From an uncultured Paracoccaceae bacterium (GTDB taxonomy: Bacteria > Pseudomonadota > Alphaproteobacteria > Rhodobacterales > Rhodobacteraceae), in the NCBI GenBank assembly GCA_947497185.1, contig CANMFL010000002.1, forward strand, positions 124,001 to 188,000: a stretch of DNA of 64,000 nucleotides, in the 5' to 3' direction. The notes under the pieces are model-generated. The model did no database searches and was not told the DNA's origin. It was given only the letters and a program-made list of their open reading frames with translations. Position 1 is the first letter of the stretch; the number at the start of each line of letters is the position of its first letter. Below, piece after piece: positions 34,463-44,273 of the stretch. A program made the translations under genes and the position numbers.

Positions 34463-35686
34463 ATGACGCCCACAGCCATTCTTGATCCCGCGCAACTGGT
34501 GGACCGCACGCCGGCCCGCAATGTCGACGACATCGTCGCAAAACTATACAGACGTGCGTGGAACGGTGAGACAAAGCCGCAAATGCTTGGCCGGATGCAG
34601 TTGATCTCTGACCCTGTCGAGGCTGCAGACTTGCTCATGCAACCCGATCATTTTCCGAAATATTACAGTTTTCTCACCGAATTGGGCCGATCGCGTTTCG
34701 ACGCGAACGGCGCTGATTGGGAAAAACGACGTGACCTGACACAACCGCTCTACCGTGAAGCCGCGCGCACTGCGAACCGTGCGCCGTTAACCGAAGCCTA
34801 TGCACGCTGGCTGACAGATGATGCGATCCAATCTGGCAGGATCGGGCACGCGCTTTTGGCCGCCGCATCCGAAATTTTCCTACACGCGCTGGGCGGCTCA
34901 ATCCCGACGGGTCCGGTCGCCGACTGGTTGCTCACGTTGCGCGAAACGGCGCAATTTGCCCAACATGTCGCGATGTTCGACCCATCGCCTACACAACACG
35001 CCAAGTTGCGCGAAGACGTGGCGCAGCTACGCCAAGATTTGCGCGGTTTATTAATCAAAGATGAACCGCTGAAGCACTACTTACATGATCGTTTGGTCGC
35101 CTTGGATCACTCCATGGACCTGCTGGGCGAGGTCACGATCAACCTGTTCGCCGGTGTCGAAACAACCGTTGCATCAATCTCATGGGCGTTGAATATCCTC
35201 GCACGGGACCCCGAAATGCAGGCGTATTTGGCGCGCGAAGTGGCCCTTCACGGTCCCGATGCACCAGCACTTTCGCATTTCATTCAAGAGGTTATGCGCT
35301 ATTGTCCGCCAGTGCCGCTGCTCGTGCGCACAGTTGCGGCTGACAATCAGACGCTTGCCGGACGCCCCGTTGCCAAGGGCGATCTGATCGCGCTGTCGAT
35401 TGTTGGCCTGCACCATCATCGCGACCATTGGAACGATCCTGCGAGCTTTGACGCCAAGCGACCCGAGTTTGTCGAAAACAGTTACCACCGCCGCGCTTAT
35501 TTGCCATTTTCGGCGGGGCCACGGGTTTGCGGTGGTCTGGGCCTTGCGCGGGCAGAGGTCGCGATTGCACTTGGCCAATTACTGCAACGCTACAGGGTTT
35601 TGCCCGTCACGACGCCAATCACCTACGAATTATCGCTGAACCTGCGCCCCAGAGGCACATCGCAGCTGCAGTTTGAACCGCTGTAG
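34463..35686 (+). CDS. cytochrome P450
   Basis: A 407-residue soluble P450. ATG 34463 has GAGG 5 nt upstream; a longer frame would run through the preceding terminator. The I-helix reads NLFAGVETTVASISWAL, the ExxR motif is in FIQEVMRYCPPVPLLVR, and the haem-thiolate loop is FSAGPRVCGGLGLARAE. These give an intact catalytic core. The monooxygenase substrate is unknown. No ferredoxin or reductase gene lies beside it, so electrons must come from elsewhere. It is convergent with the orphan binding-protein gene. Confidence 0.92.
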   Translation: MTPTAILDPAQLVDRTPARNVDDIVAKLYRRAWNGETKPQMLGRMQLISDPVEAADLLMQPDHFPKYYSFLTELGRSRFDANGADWEKRRDLTQPLYREAARTANRAPLTEAYARWLTDDAIQSGRIGHALLAAASEIFLHALGGSIPTGPVADWLLTLRETAQFAQHVAMFDPSPTQHAKLREDVAQLRQDLRGLLIKDEPLKHYLHDRLVALDHSMDLLGEVTINLFAGVETTVASISWALNILARDPEMQAYLAREVALHGPDAPALSHFIQEVMRYCPPVPLLVRTVAADNQTLAGRPVAKGDLIALSIVGLHHHRDHWNDPASFDAKRPEFVENSYHRRAYLPFSAGPRVCGGLGLARAEVAIALGQLLQRYRVLPVTTPITYELSLNLRPRGTSQLQFEPL

Positions 35687-35703
35687 GCGGGTAGGGCGAC
35701 GCG

Positions 35704-37014
35704 CTAGTACCCCGCCGCTGTCATCGCCTGCGTGGTTAAAATCTGCGCTTTGGCTAACGCGTCTTCGACAGTCTGCTGGCCGGTATATGCTGCCGAAAAC
35801 TCTTGGCTTACTTCGGATGCGATGCTCGCAAACTCCGGGATCGCGGCGAACTGAATCCCGATATAGGGGCTGGGTTCCACGGTCGCATTTTTAGGGTCCG
35901 CCGAAAGGATCGAGTCCATCGTCATCTGCGCAAACGGCAGCGCTTGATATTCGGGGCGCTCGTAGAGCGACGTGCGCGCACCAGGCGGCACGTTTGCCCA
36001 CCCTTCGTTTTCGGCCACAAGCTCGATATAACCCGTTCCAGTTGCCCATTCGATGAATTGCTTCGCCGCCGCCTCTTGGTCTGTACTGGCTGGAATCGCC
36101 AATGCCCACGCCCAAAGCCAGTTGGACCGCCGCCCCAATCCGTTGTCAGGCGCCAGCGCAAAGCCGACTGAATCCGCCACCGTGGATTCTGCTCCAGTGA
36201 CGAAAGATGCGGCAACCGTCGCGTCGATCCATATGCCGCATTTACCTTGGTTAAAGAGGTTCAGGTTCTCGTTGAAACCGTTCGTCGCGTAAGTCGAAGG
36301 GCCGGATTCTGACATCAATTTCATGAAGAAGTGGATCGTATCGGCCCAAGGTTGCGTGTCGAATTGCGCGTTCCAGTCCTCGTCGAACCACCGCGCGCCG
36401 AACGAATTGGACATCGCTGTAATCAACGCGCCGCCTTCGCCCCAACCTGCCTTGCCGCGCAAGCAGATACCGTTAATGTCGGCGTCGCGGTCGGTCATGG
36501 CCGCCGCCGCCTCCGCGATAAAGTCCCAACTCGGTGCTGTCGGCATGACCAGCCCTGCCGCGTCCATCAAGTCGGTGCGGTACATGACCATCGACGACTC
36601 GCCGTAGAATGGGGCCGCATACAACGTCCCGTCGTAGCTCAATCCGTCCACCATAGCGGGCAAAATGTCAGCGGCGTCGTAGGCCTCGCTTAGGTCGTCC
36701 AGCGGGATCAACCAACCGTTCGCCGCCCAGATCGGCGTCTCATACATGCCAATGGTCATGATGTCGAAATCGCCAGCGTTTGTGGTGATGTCCGCCGTAA
36801 TGAGTTGACGCAGAATGTTTTCTTCCAGCGTGACCCAGTCAACCGCGATGCCGGTTTGTTGGGTGAAATGATCCGTGTAGCCTTGCATACGCATCATGTC
36901 GCCGTTGTTAACCGTTGCGATTGTGATGGTGGTCGCATGGCTATCGGCCACAGCGATTGTCGCCGCAATGCCCACTGTGCAGATGCCGCACAGAAAGCGA
37001 GTGGTATAGGACAT
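35704..37014 (-). CDS. ABC transporter extracellular solute-binding protein (sugar/polyol type), orphan
   Basis: A 436-residue periplasmic binding protein of the SBP_bac_1 (carbohydrate) class. ATG 37014 follows a strong GGGAGGAA at about 5 nt. The signal peptide ends near DSHA (about residue 27). Family blocks are FDIMTIGMYETPIWAANGWL, LYAAPFYGESSMVMYRTDLM and GRRSNWLWAWALAIPAST. It resembles sorbitol/mannitol-binding proteins. No permease or ATPase is adjacent on either side, so it is an orphan component or serves a distant transporter. Confidence 0.88.
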   Translation of the reverse strand: MSYTTRFLCGICTVGIAATIAVADSHATTITIATVNNGDMMRMQGYTDHFTQQTGIAVDWVTLEENILRQLITADITTNAGDFDIMTIGMYETPIWAANGWLIPLDDLSEAYDAADILPAMVDGLSYDGTLYAAPFYGESSMVMYRTDLMDAAGLVMPTAPSWDFIAEAAAAMTDRDADINGICLRGKAGWGEGGALITAMSNSFGARWFDEDWNAQFDTQPWADTIHFFMKLMSESGPSTYATNGFNENLNLFNQGKCGIWIDATVAASFVTGAESTVADSVGFALAPDNGLGRRSNWLWAWALAIPASTDQEAAAKQFIEWATGTGYIELVAENEGWANVPPGARTSLYERPEYQALPFAQMTMDSILSADPKNATVEPSPYIGIQFAAIPEFASIASEVSQEFSAAYTGQQTVEDALAKAQILTTQAMTAAGY

Positions 37015-37220
37015 TGGTTCCTCCCAGAACGAACATACGCATCTCTGCAATTAGATGTTTTTGATGGCAAATGGTAACATCATTTTACCAATCGGCTAGT
37101 CCTTGCCGCTGCTCTCGCTGAATTTAATAGATAAAATCGACTTTACACGTGTCAATCGAAAGCTGTTTAGGACTCGTTAAGCACTTTAGTATATCCGCGT
37201 GCGTAAACTGGGAGACGAGC

Positions 37221-40037
37221 GTGGCGCAGACTGAACGACTTGCGAGAAAGGAGAACGCGCTTTTTTGGCGGTATACGCGTCGCTACCTTTTGGCCATGAG
37301 TCTCGTTGGTGGTGCGATCTTGCTCGGGGCGTTCCAGATTAATCAAGCGTTGGAATTGAACCGTCGCGAAGGTGCCATCATCAGCACCGCATCCACGCAA
37401 CAACGTCTGGCACAACAGCTCGTCCTGCTGCCGGAACGGATCGAGGCCGAGACCAACAATTATTCCCGCAATTTAACCCTAGACGTCGCGCGGAACGCAG
37501 TGAACGAAATGCGTGCGGGGCATGATTTCTTGGTAAACGGCCACGGCGACGACGTACCGCCTGCCGCCGATTCAGATGCGCTTAATAATCTGTACGAAAC
37601 AGGTGGGCTGAACCTTAATCAGAACGTAGAGCGATTGCTCGACGCTTATGATTTCTACCTCGACGATCCAGACGCGGGGCAAGAAGCGGTTAGAGTGGCG
37701 AGTTTTAATGCGGAAAATTTCCTGCTGATATTGCTCGAACGGGCCGTCGAGTTGCACACAGCGGCGAGCGAAGCAAAAATCGACCACGCCATCACATTGC
37801 ACCGCTTTTGGTTCACGATTGCGCTTGGGCTGTTCGGATTTATCATCCTGTTCGTCTTCCGACCCTTGGCCCGCAATGCGGCCAAAACCGTCGTCGCGAT
37901 GAGCGCAGAGATCGACGAGGGCGCTAATCTGCTTTCGAAATCGTTCAAAATCGCGAAACTGGGGCATTGGCGCTTAGTCAGTCCTTATTCCGAAAAGGCG
38001 TGGTTTTCCAAGGAATTGATCGACCTGCTTGCACTGGATTTAGACGAGGGCGCGCACCCGCGAAAGCTTCTTCAACTCGGCAAAGACGTCATTGATCCGC
38101 TGTCCAATCATGGCGCGATGAATAGGGTTTGGAACACGGGCCTACCGGATGTTGCGCGGTCGACGTTTCAAAAACCGAATGGCGATGTGATTGAATTGCT
38201 GATCCATTTGGATGCCGAACTTGATAGCTTGGGCAACGTCGAAGCCGTGGTCGGGGTGGTCAAGGATGACACCGCAGAGGCGCAGGCGGAACGTGCCCTT
38301 GTGAAAAGTTATGACACGATTGAACGTAAATCCAACGACCTGATAGAGGCGCAGCGGCTCGGCAAATTAGGCACCTTTCGCTTGCCGCTGGGATCAAATC
38401 GCGTCGGTTGGGACGAAAGCGCTTATTTTTTGATGGGCTTCGATCCGTCCGAATTTGACCCCTGTATTGAAAACATCGGGCGGCTTTACCTTGATGATGG
38501 CTTTGCGCGCATCACCGCGTTGAAGGAAAACGTGGTCCAGACAGGCGAGACCCAATCGGTCCTTGTTCAAGCGCGAACCGGAAGCGGGGCGGTCATTGAT
38601 TTGCAGATTCAATTCAAGTTGCAAGTGGACGATCAGGGCGAGCCTGCGGCACTTTTCGGAACCATGCAGGATGTCTCGGTTGAGCGGGCAGCAGCGCGTG
38701 AATTGGAAAAGCTTGCGTTCTTCGACGGGCTGACGGGGCTGGCAAACCGGACCTTGTTTAATCGCGAGTTAAGCCGCGTCAGTGCGGACTGCGCCGATGG
38801 CGATCAGCGCGCGGCACTTCTGATTATAGACCTCGATCATTTCAAAGAGGTTAATGACACGCTTGGTCATCAAGCTGGTGACGAACTGCTTGGCATTGTT
38901 GGTAGCCGCTTGACGCAGATATTCGCGGATATCGGTTTTGTGGCGCGGCTGGGCGGGGATGAATTCGCGGTGATCGTCGAAAACTACCCCTCAAAAAACG
39001 ACATTGATCAACTCTGCAAGGATATCATTAAAAACATCAGCATCCCCGCGACATTGTCGTCGGGCATGGTGCAAACGAATGCGAGCATCGGCGTGGCGCT
39101 TGCCGCCACGAATTCCTCGCAACCAGATGAACTCTTTAGTTTCGCGGACCTCGCGCTATATTCGTCAAAGGCGCAAGGGCGGGGCAGGGCAAGCTACTAC
39201 GCGCCAAGCTTTAGCAAAGCGTTAGAAGTCCGCACATCGCTCGCCGCCAAAATTCGGTCCGCATTGGATCACAATCGGTTTGAGGCGCATTATCAACCGA
39301 TTGTTGACGTTGCCACACAGACCGTTTCGGGGTTCGAGGCGCTGCTCAGATTGCCAACCGATGACGGCAAATATATCCCGCCCTCGCAATTCATTCCCAT
39401 CGCGGAAAGCTCGCATCTTATCGCTGATCTGGGTAGTTTCATTCTGCACGAGGCATGTCGCGCCGCACAATCGTGGCTGGCAGACGGGCAACCGCGGCGC
39501 ACAATTTCGGTCAACGTTTCGGCCGCCCAAATTTGGCATGGCGACCTAGAACAGGTCGTCGTGAGTGCATTAGATCAATCGGGGCTCGACCCGCAGCTGT
39601 TGTGTATCGAATTAACCGAAAGCGTTTTTGTCGCCGATAATTTCGACAAATTGGACGAAATTCTATGCCGCCTGAAGTCACGTGGCATTCAACTGGCTTT
39701 GGATGATTTCGGCACGGGCTATTCGTCGCTTGGGTATTTGAACAGGCTGCCTTTCGACATTCTTAAGATTGACCGAATGTTCGTGACCAATGCCCATGTC
39801 AGCGCTGAGAAACGGAAAATGTTGCGCGGCGTGTTTAGCCTCGCCAAAGGGCTGGATTTGAAAGTGACAGCCGAAGGTATTGAAAGCCAAGAAGAATTTG
39901 AATTAGTGCGCGGACTTGGATGCGATGTAGCGCAGGGGTGGTACTTTAGTCGCGCACTTCCTAGCGACGACGCGATCTTGCGCGCCGAGCAACTTGATCA
40001 GCAATCTTGCGTTCAGATCGGCGCCGTCGCGGTGTGA
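37221..40037 (+). CDS. bifunctional diguanylate cyclase/phosphodiesterase (GGDEF-EAL) with PAS domains
   Basis: A 938-residue inner-membrane c-di-GMP enzyme. GTG 37221 is chosen for the GGGAG 8 nt upstream. TM1 is near residues 23-40 (LLAMSLVGGAILLGAF). A periplasmic helical sensor (type IV pili/PilJ-like) follows to TM2 near residue 200 (FWFTIALGLFGFIILFVF). Two PAS-like regions come next. GGDEF is intact in ARLGGDEFAVIVE, and EAL is intact in GFEALLRLPTDDG, with later DDFGTGYSSLGYL and KIDRMFV. Both activities are therefore possible. It probably controls motility or biofilm. It is monocistronic and convergent with a TetR gene. Confidence 0.92.
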   Translation: MAQTERLARKENALFWRYTRRYLLAMSLVGGAILLGAFQINQALELNRREGAIISTASTQQRLAQQLVLLPERIEAETNNYSRNLTLDVARNAVNEMRAGHDFLVNGHGDDVPPAADSDALNNLYETGGLNLNQNVERLLDAYDFYLDDPDAGQEAVRVASFNAENFLLILLERAVELHTAASEAKIDHAITLHRFWFTIALGLFGFIILFVFRPLARNAAKTVVAMSAEIDEGANLLSKSFKIAKLGHWRLVSPYSEKAWFSKELIDLLALDLDEGAHPRKLLQLGKDVIDPLSNHGAMNRVWNTGLPDVARSTFQKPNGDVIELLIHLDAELDSLGNVEAVVGVVKDDTAEAQAERALVKSYDTIERKSNDLIEAQRLGKLGTFRLPLGSNRVGWDESAYFLMGFDPSEFDPCIENIGRLYLDDGFARITALKENVVQTGETQSVLVQARTGSGAVIDLQIQFKLQVDDQGEPAALFGTMQDVSVERAAARELEKLAFFDGLTGLANRTLFNRELSRVSADCADGDQRAALLIIDLDHFKEVNDTLGHQAGDELLGIVGSRLTQIFADIGFVARLGGDEFAVIVENYPSKNDIDQLCKDIIKNISIPATLSSGMVQTNASIGVALAATNSSQPDELFSFADLALYSSKAQGRGRASYYAPSFSKALEVRTSLAAKIRSALDHNRFEAHYQPIVDVATQTVSGFEALLRLPTDDGKYIPPSQFIPIAESSHLIADLGSFILHEACRAAQSWLADGQPRRTISVNVSAAQIWHGDLEQVVVSALDQSGLDPQLLCIELTESVFVADNFDKLDEILCRLKSRGIQLALDDFGTGYSSLGYLNRLPFDILKIDRMFVTNAHVSAEKRKMLRGVFSLAKGLDLKVTAEGIESQEEFELVRGLGCDVAQGWYFSRALPSDDAILRAEQLDQQSCVQIGAVAV

Positions 40038-40055
40038 TATTGCTGTGTTTGCAAA

Positions 40056-40694
40056 TCACATCTTCTGCATAACAAAGCGTGTACATTTGTCGGACCATTC
40101 AGATATTTCCGCAGATTTGCCGTCATAACTTGGGTCCAGCACCGCTTCTCTTTGCGCGCCGTTAATCATGCTGCGCAGCAGGCTGGCTGCGTCCGTCAAG
40201 TCCACATCGTCAGGCATGTCCGGTCCGGAAAAGATCGCCACAAAGCGGTTGTCGAACGCTTGCGCCACTTTTTGGATCGACGACAGGTAGTTGTCGCGAA
40301 ACTCGGGGAATTGGGCCTGTTCAGCAAACACCGCGCGGGCTTTCACGACGCCATTGTTGCTGAGGACCAGCTGCGAATATGCGCGTGACAGCGCCAATGC
40401 CGCGCCCTGTGGTGTTGCATCAAGCGGTGATGTGTCGAGATGCGCGATACTCGTTTCAATGGCATCATCGGCGACCAACCGAAACAGGCTCGCTTTGTTC
40501 GGGACAGTTTTGTAAATTGTCCGCGTCGACATGCCGGCCTTGCGCGCGACGGCTTCGATGCTCGTGCCTGAATATCCTTCGTTCAGGAACACATCGGCTG
40601 CCGCTTTTATCAATAGCGTCCGTGTTTCGCGTTCTGTGCGCAGGGTAGGGCGGCCGCGTGGTCGCTTTTTCGGGGTCTCTTCGACTTCGGTCAT
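40056..40694 (-). CDS. TetR/AcrR-family regulator of the adjacent efflux operon
   Basis: A 212-residue repressor. ATG 40694 has AGGAG 6 nt upstream. A basic N-tail (KKRPRGRPTLR) precedes the helix-turn-helix region FLNEGYSGTSIEAVARKAGMSTRTIYKTVPNKASLF. The C-terminal ligand domain is AefR-like. It is divergent from the HlyD/ABC-2 operon across a 180-nt gap, the usual arrangement for local control of efflux. The inducer is unknown. Confidence 0.88.
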   Translation of the reverse strand: MTEVEETPKKRPRGRPTLRTERETRTLLIKAAADVFLNEGYSGTSIEAVARKAGMSTRTIYKTVPNKASLFRLVADDAIETSIAHLDTSPLDATPQGAALALSRAYSQLVLSNNGVVKARAVFAEQAQFPEFRDNYLSSIQKVAQAFDNRFVAIFSGPDMPDDVDLTDAASLLRSMINGAQREAVLDPSYDGKSAEISEWSDKCTRFVMQKM

Positions 40695-40874
40695 GTCCGC
40701 TCCTGTTTGTGCTTTATAAAAACGGATATTTTTGTAAATCAAGCGCGTTTGTCCCAAACCCGCAAAAACATACCTCACGTCTTCTTGATCGCCGCATTGT
40801 AGCATTGACTTACATCGCGAGATGCTTTTAGAAAACCGTGATTTTCCGAATTAATATGACCCTGAGGACACCCG

Positions 40875-41873
40875 ATGAAACTGAACAAAACCGCGGCTAT
40901 CGCAGTGATCGCCGTTGCTGCGGCCGCAGGCTATCTGGTTTGGACCGTGAGCAAACCCGCAACCTATCTTGTGCAGGGCGAGGTTGAGGCGACGCGCATT
41001 GATTTGTCCGCGATGATTTCGGCGCGTGTGTCCGAAATGCCTGTAAACGTTGGCGATAACGTCGCCACCGGCGATGTGGTTTTGCAAATGGAAAGTGCGA
41101 CATTGGACGCGCAACTGGCCGCAGCTCAGGCCGCATTAGACGTCGCCCGCGCCAATCGCGACCTCACATACTCTACCCGTCCAGAGACGATCACCGCCGC
41201 CGAGGCACAGTTGGAATCGGCCCGCGCGAACGTGACGCTGGCCCAAAGCAACTTTGACCGCATCAATCAGTTGCGTAGCGATTCTGTTGTGTCACAGGCC
41301 GGACTCGACCAAGCGTCGAATAGTCTGACCGCCGCAATTCAGGCGCATGCGGCAGCGCAAGCCAGCCTCGATCAGGCGCGGAATGGCGCAAGCCCAGAGC
41401 AAAAAGCAGTCGCTGACGCCCAAGTCAAACAGGCCGAAGCCGCCGTTTTGCAGACCAGAGCCAGCGTGAATGAAATGACCGTCGTGTCGCCAATCGATGG
41501 CGAAGTCACCACGCGCACGTCCGAGCAGGGCAAACTGTTCAGCGCGGGCGCCCCGCTGATTTCCATCGTCGATGTGGACCACGCATGGTTCACCTTCAAC
41601 CTGCGCGAAGACCTTCTGGAAGGGCTCGAAGTTGGCCAACCGTTGAAAGTGCGCGTGCCGGCATTGGGCGACGACGCTGATCTGATCGACGCGACGATTG
41701 CATCCATCAACGTCCAAGGCAGCTACGCAAACTGGCGCGCAACCAAAGCAACCGGCGATTTCGACCTGCGCACCTTCGCGGTACGCGCAGACCCCGTTGG
41801 CGATGTCACAGGCTTGCGCCCCGGCATGAGCGTCCTTGTCGATTGGCCCGCAACCGCACGTAGCGGAAACTAA
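40875..41873 (+). CDS. HlyD-family periplasmic adaptor (membrane fusion protein)
   Basis: A 332-residue efflux adaptor. The N-terminal membrane anchor is IAVIAVAAAAGYLVWTV. The biotinyl-lipoyl half (GEVEATRIDLSAMISARV) follows, with a long coiled-coil hairpin at about 95-180 (AAEAQLESARANVTLAQ). The returning half contains VVSPIDGEVTTRTSEQGK. This YhiI/EmrA-like organisation links an inner-membrane pump to an outer-membrane channel. It is first in the operon with two ABC-2 permeases. Confidence 0.9.
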   Translation: MKLNKTAAIAVIAVAAAAGYLVWTVSKPATYLVQGEVEATRIDLSAMISARVSEMPVNVGDNVATGDVVLQMESATLDAQLAAAQAALDVARANRDLTYSTRPETITAAEAQLESARANVTLAQSNFDRINQLRSDSVVSQAGLDQASNSLTAAIQAHAAAQASLDQARNGASPEQKAVADAQVKQAEAAVLQTRASVNEMTVVSPIDGEVTTRTSEQGKLFSAGAPLISIVDVDHAWFTFNLREDLLEGLEVGQPLKVRVPALGDDADLIDATIASINVQGSYANWRATKATGDFDLRTFAVRADPVGDVTGLRPGMSVLVDWPATARSGN

Positions 41874-41877
41874 TCCA

Positions 41878-43095
41878 GTGGCCCCGTCGCATCTTCCCCC
41901 CGGTTTTCGTCGCATCTGGCGTCGTGAATTGCGCCAGATCGCAACGCGGCCCGCACTTGCGTTTATGCTGGTGCCGCTGCCGTTGATCTTGTTTCTCGTG
42001 CTGGCCGTGGTCTTTGCGCCGGGCTTGCCGCGTGATTTGCCTGTGGCTGTCGTTGATCTGGACGGCTCGACAATGTCGCACCAGATCGTGCGAATGGCGG
42101 ATGCGTCGGCTGATGTCGAAGTCGTCGAACAGCTTGCCACGCTTAGCGAGGCGCGGCAGGCGCTTGTGTCCCAACGCGCCTATGCCATTTTGATGATCCC
42201 CGCCGACATGGAACACGACCTGTTGCTGGGACAACGACCCGAAGTTGTCGTCTTTTCAAACAGCCAATTCTTGACCGCAGGCGGCATTGTCGGCCGCAGC
42301 CTAAGTGCAACCGTCTCGACATTTTCGGCAGGCGTATCGCTGCGCCTACTCGAAGGACGCGGCATCGGCACAGATCGCGCAATGGATTTGATCACGCCAA
42401 TCCCCGTGCAGCAAAGCCCCTTGTTTAACCCGTCACTCGACTACATCCAGTTCCTGCTGTCCGCCGTGATGCCAACCATCATGCAAATCTTTATCTGCGC
42501 GGCGGCGGTGCTATCGTTTTCACGCGAACGCCATTCGCCAAACGGCATGGCACGTCTGTTACGTGTCTCGAAAACGCCAAGCCGCGCAATTTTCGGCAAA
42601 CTACTGCCGTATACTTTCATCGGCACGTTCGTTTTGCTGCTCGGTGATGTCCTGATGTTTAGCTTCTTTGGTGCCAGCTTTCGCGGCAACGTCTTTGTGT
42701 TCTTCCTGAACGGTTTCATGTTCATTCTGACCTGTCAGGCGCTGGGGGCGTTGATCGCCCTGATCGCCAAGGACACGACAGGCGCACTCGGTATGATGGG
42801 GCTGATCGTGGCACCGTCGTTCGGCTTTGCTGGCGTCAGCTTTCCACGCTTCGGGATGACAGCGTTCTCGCAGATTTGGGGCGCGATCATTCCGCTGACA
42901 CCTTATTTGCAACTGCGGACAGACCAGACCTTACGCGGCACGCCGTTGGAATACTCCTTGCCGACAATGGCATGGCTATTTGCCCAACTCGTCGTGTTCT
43001 CGGCCCTGCTGTGGCTCATGGCCCGCAAGACAATGACACAATCCCCCGCCGTCGCGGACGAGCCAACAGTCGAGACCGCAGAGGCCGCACAATGA
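41878..43095 (+). CDS. ABC-2 type transporter permease (YhhJ-like), first copy
   Basis: A 405-residue inner-membrane permease of the ABC-2 drug-export type. GTG 41878 lies 5 nt after the HlyD stop. TM1 is LAFMLVPLPLILFLVLAVVFA. A large periplasmic domain follows (PVAVVDLDGSTMSHQIVRM), then five more helices from about residue 200, including LLGDVLMFSFF and ALGALIALIAKD. Its stop overlaps the next permease start. No ABC ATPase gene is in the operon. Confidence 0.88.
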   Translation: MAPSHLPPGFRRIWRRELRQIATRPALAFMLVPLPLILFLVLAVVFAPGLPRDLPVAVVDLDGSTMSHQIVRMADASADVEVVEQLATLSEARQALVSQRAYAILMIPADMEHDLLLGQRPEVVVFSNSQFLTAGGIVGRSLSATVSTFSAGVSLRLLEGRGIGTDRAMDLITPIPVQQSPLFNPSLDYIQFLLSAVMPTIMQIFICAAAVLSFSRERHSPNGMARLLRVSKTPSRAIFGKLLPYTFIGTFVLLLGDVLMFSFFGASFRGNVFVFFLNGFMFILTCQALGALIALIAKDTTGALGMMGLIVAPSFGFAGVSFPRFGMTAFSQIWGAIIPLTPYLQLRTDQTLRGTPLEYSLPTMAWLFAQLVVFSALLWLMARKTMTQSPAVADEPTVETAEAAQ

Positions 43096-44225
43096 CCAAG
43101 TTAAAGCACTTCCTAGCCGAGGTTCTCGGCGCGCTGCGGTCGCTTATGGCGGATGACAGCGCCAAATCCACGATGATCGTCGGCATTTTGATCTATAGCG
43201 TTCTGTATCCACAGCCCTACGTGGGCGAAGTGTTACGCGACGTGCCTGTCGTTGTGATCGATCAGGATAATTCAAGCGCTAGCCGCGAGTTTGTGCGCGA
43301 AATCGACGTGACCGAATGGGTCGATGTGACGATATCCGCACCGGATATGGAAACCGCCCGCGATGCGTTTTACCGCCGCGACGTCTATGGGATCGTCGTC
43401 ATTCCTGCAGGTTTCGAGGCCGATATCCTTGCCAGCCGTCCAGCACCCGTGGCTGCCTATAGCGACGGCAGTTACCTGTTGATCTACTCCAACGTGATGC
43501 GGGCCGTGGCGACTGTGGCGGGGACAATGGGGGCAGGGGTGAACTATGCGCGGCTCACGTCACTGGGCGTGGATGATGGCGTGGCACGCACGATGTTATC
43601 GCCTATTGCGGTGACAAATGTGGCTGTTTTCAACCCTCAGGGCGGCTACGCCAGCTACGTCATTCCAGCGGCCTTTGTCTTGATCCTACAGCAAACCCTG
43701 CTGATGGGGATTGGGCTGCTGCATGCAGGACGCAGCCTGCCATCTGGTCGCAAGCTATGGGCCACGATCACCGCCTATTTTGTTCTCTACATGATATGGG
43801 TCGCCTTCACGCAGATGACGATTCCTTATCTGTATAGCATCCCGCGCACTGGCGATCTGGTCACGTTATTCATGATTGCGATCCCGTTTATTTGTGCCTG
43901 TATGGCGATGGGGTTTGCGATTGCGATGGCCATTCCATGGCGCGAAGGCGTTGTGTTCTTGCTCGTGGTGATTGGGATGCCGTTGTTTTTCCTTTCGGGT
44001 ATCTCGTGGCCCGTGGAAATGATTCCAGAGCATCTGCGTGCCTTGTCACTGCTTGTGCCATCCTCCACGGCCATTTCCGCCTTTGTCGCTGTAGACCAAA
44101 TGGGCGCATCGGCGCAGGACGTAGCGGGCGCAATCCAAACGCAGGTCGCACTGGCGGTGGTCTACACGATCGCGGCAGTGGCGCTGTCGCGATTGCCGCG
44201 CAACCGCGCGAAAGCACTGCACTAA
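43092..44225 (+). CDS. ABC-2 type transporter permease (YhhJ-like), second copy
   Basis: A 377-residue permease homologous in layout to the preceding gene. TM1 is near 25-45 (MIVGILIYSVLYPQPYVG). The periplasmic segment PVVVIDQDNSSASREFVREI is the same block as PVAVVDLDGSTMSHQIVRM in the first copy. C-terminal helices end in VALAVVYTIAAVALSRL. ATG 43092 overlaps the previous stop (ATGA). The two copies probably pair as a heterodimer. A strong terminator follows at 44229-44260. Confidence 0.88.
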   Translation: MTKLKHFLAEVLGALRSLMADDSAKSTMIVGILIYSVLYPQPYVGEVLRDVPVVVIDQDNSSASREFVREIDVTEWVDVTISAPDMETARDAFYRRDVYGIVVIPAGFEADILASRPAPVAAYSDGSYLLIYSNVMRAVATVAGTMGAGVNYARLTSLGVDDGVARTMLSPIAVTNVAVFNPQGGYASYVIPAAFVLILQQTLLMGIGLLHAGRSLPSGRKLWATITAYFVLYMIWVAFTQMTIPYLYSIPRTGDLVTLFMIAIPFICACMAMGFAIAMAIPWREGVVFLLVVIGMPLFFLSGISWPVEMIPEHLRALSLLVPSSTAISAFVAVDQMGASAQDVAGAIQTQVALAVVYTIAAVALSRLPRNRAKALH

Positions 44226-44228
44226 AAA

Positions 44229-44260
44229 CAGGCCCACCCTAAACCAATAGGGTGGGCCTG
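44229..44260. terminator. bidirectional terminator between efflux operon and VOC gene
   Basis: A 13-bp perfect stem (CAGGCCCACCCTA / TAGGGTGGGCCTG) with a 6-nt loop lies between convergent genes ending at 44225 and 44274. A short A-run precedes the hairpin, useful in the minus direction; the plus direction lacks a long T-run. Confidence 0.8.
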
Positions 44261-44273
44261 CTGTCATATCCGG

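Noticed and set aside
42876..43091. Extended start for the second ABC-2 permease
   Set aside because: It would overlap the first permease by more than 200 nt; ATG 43092 gives the usual ATGA overlap and a normal N-terminus.
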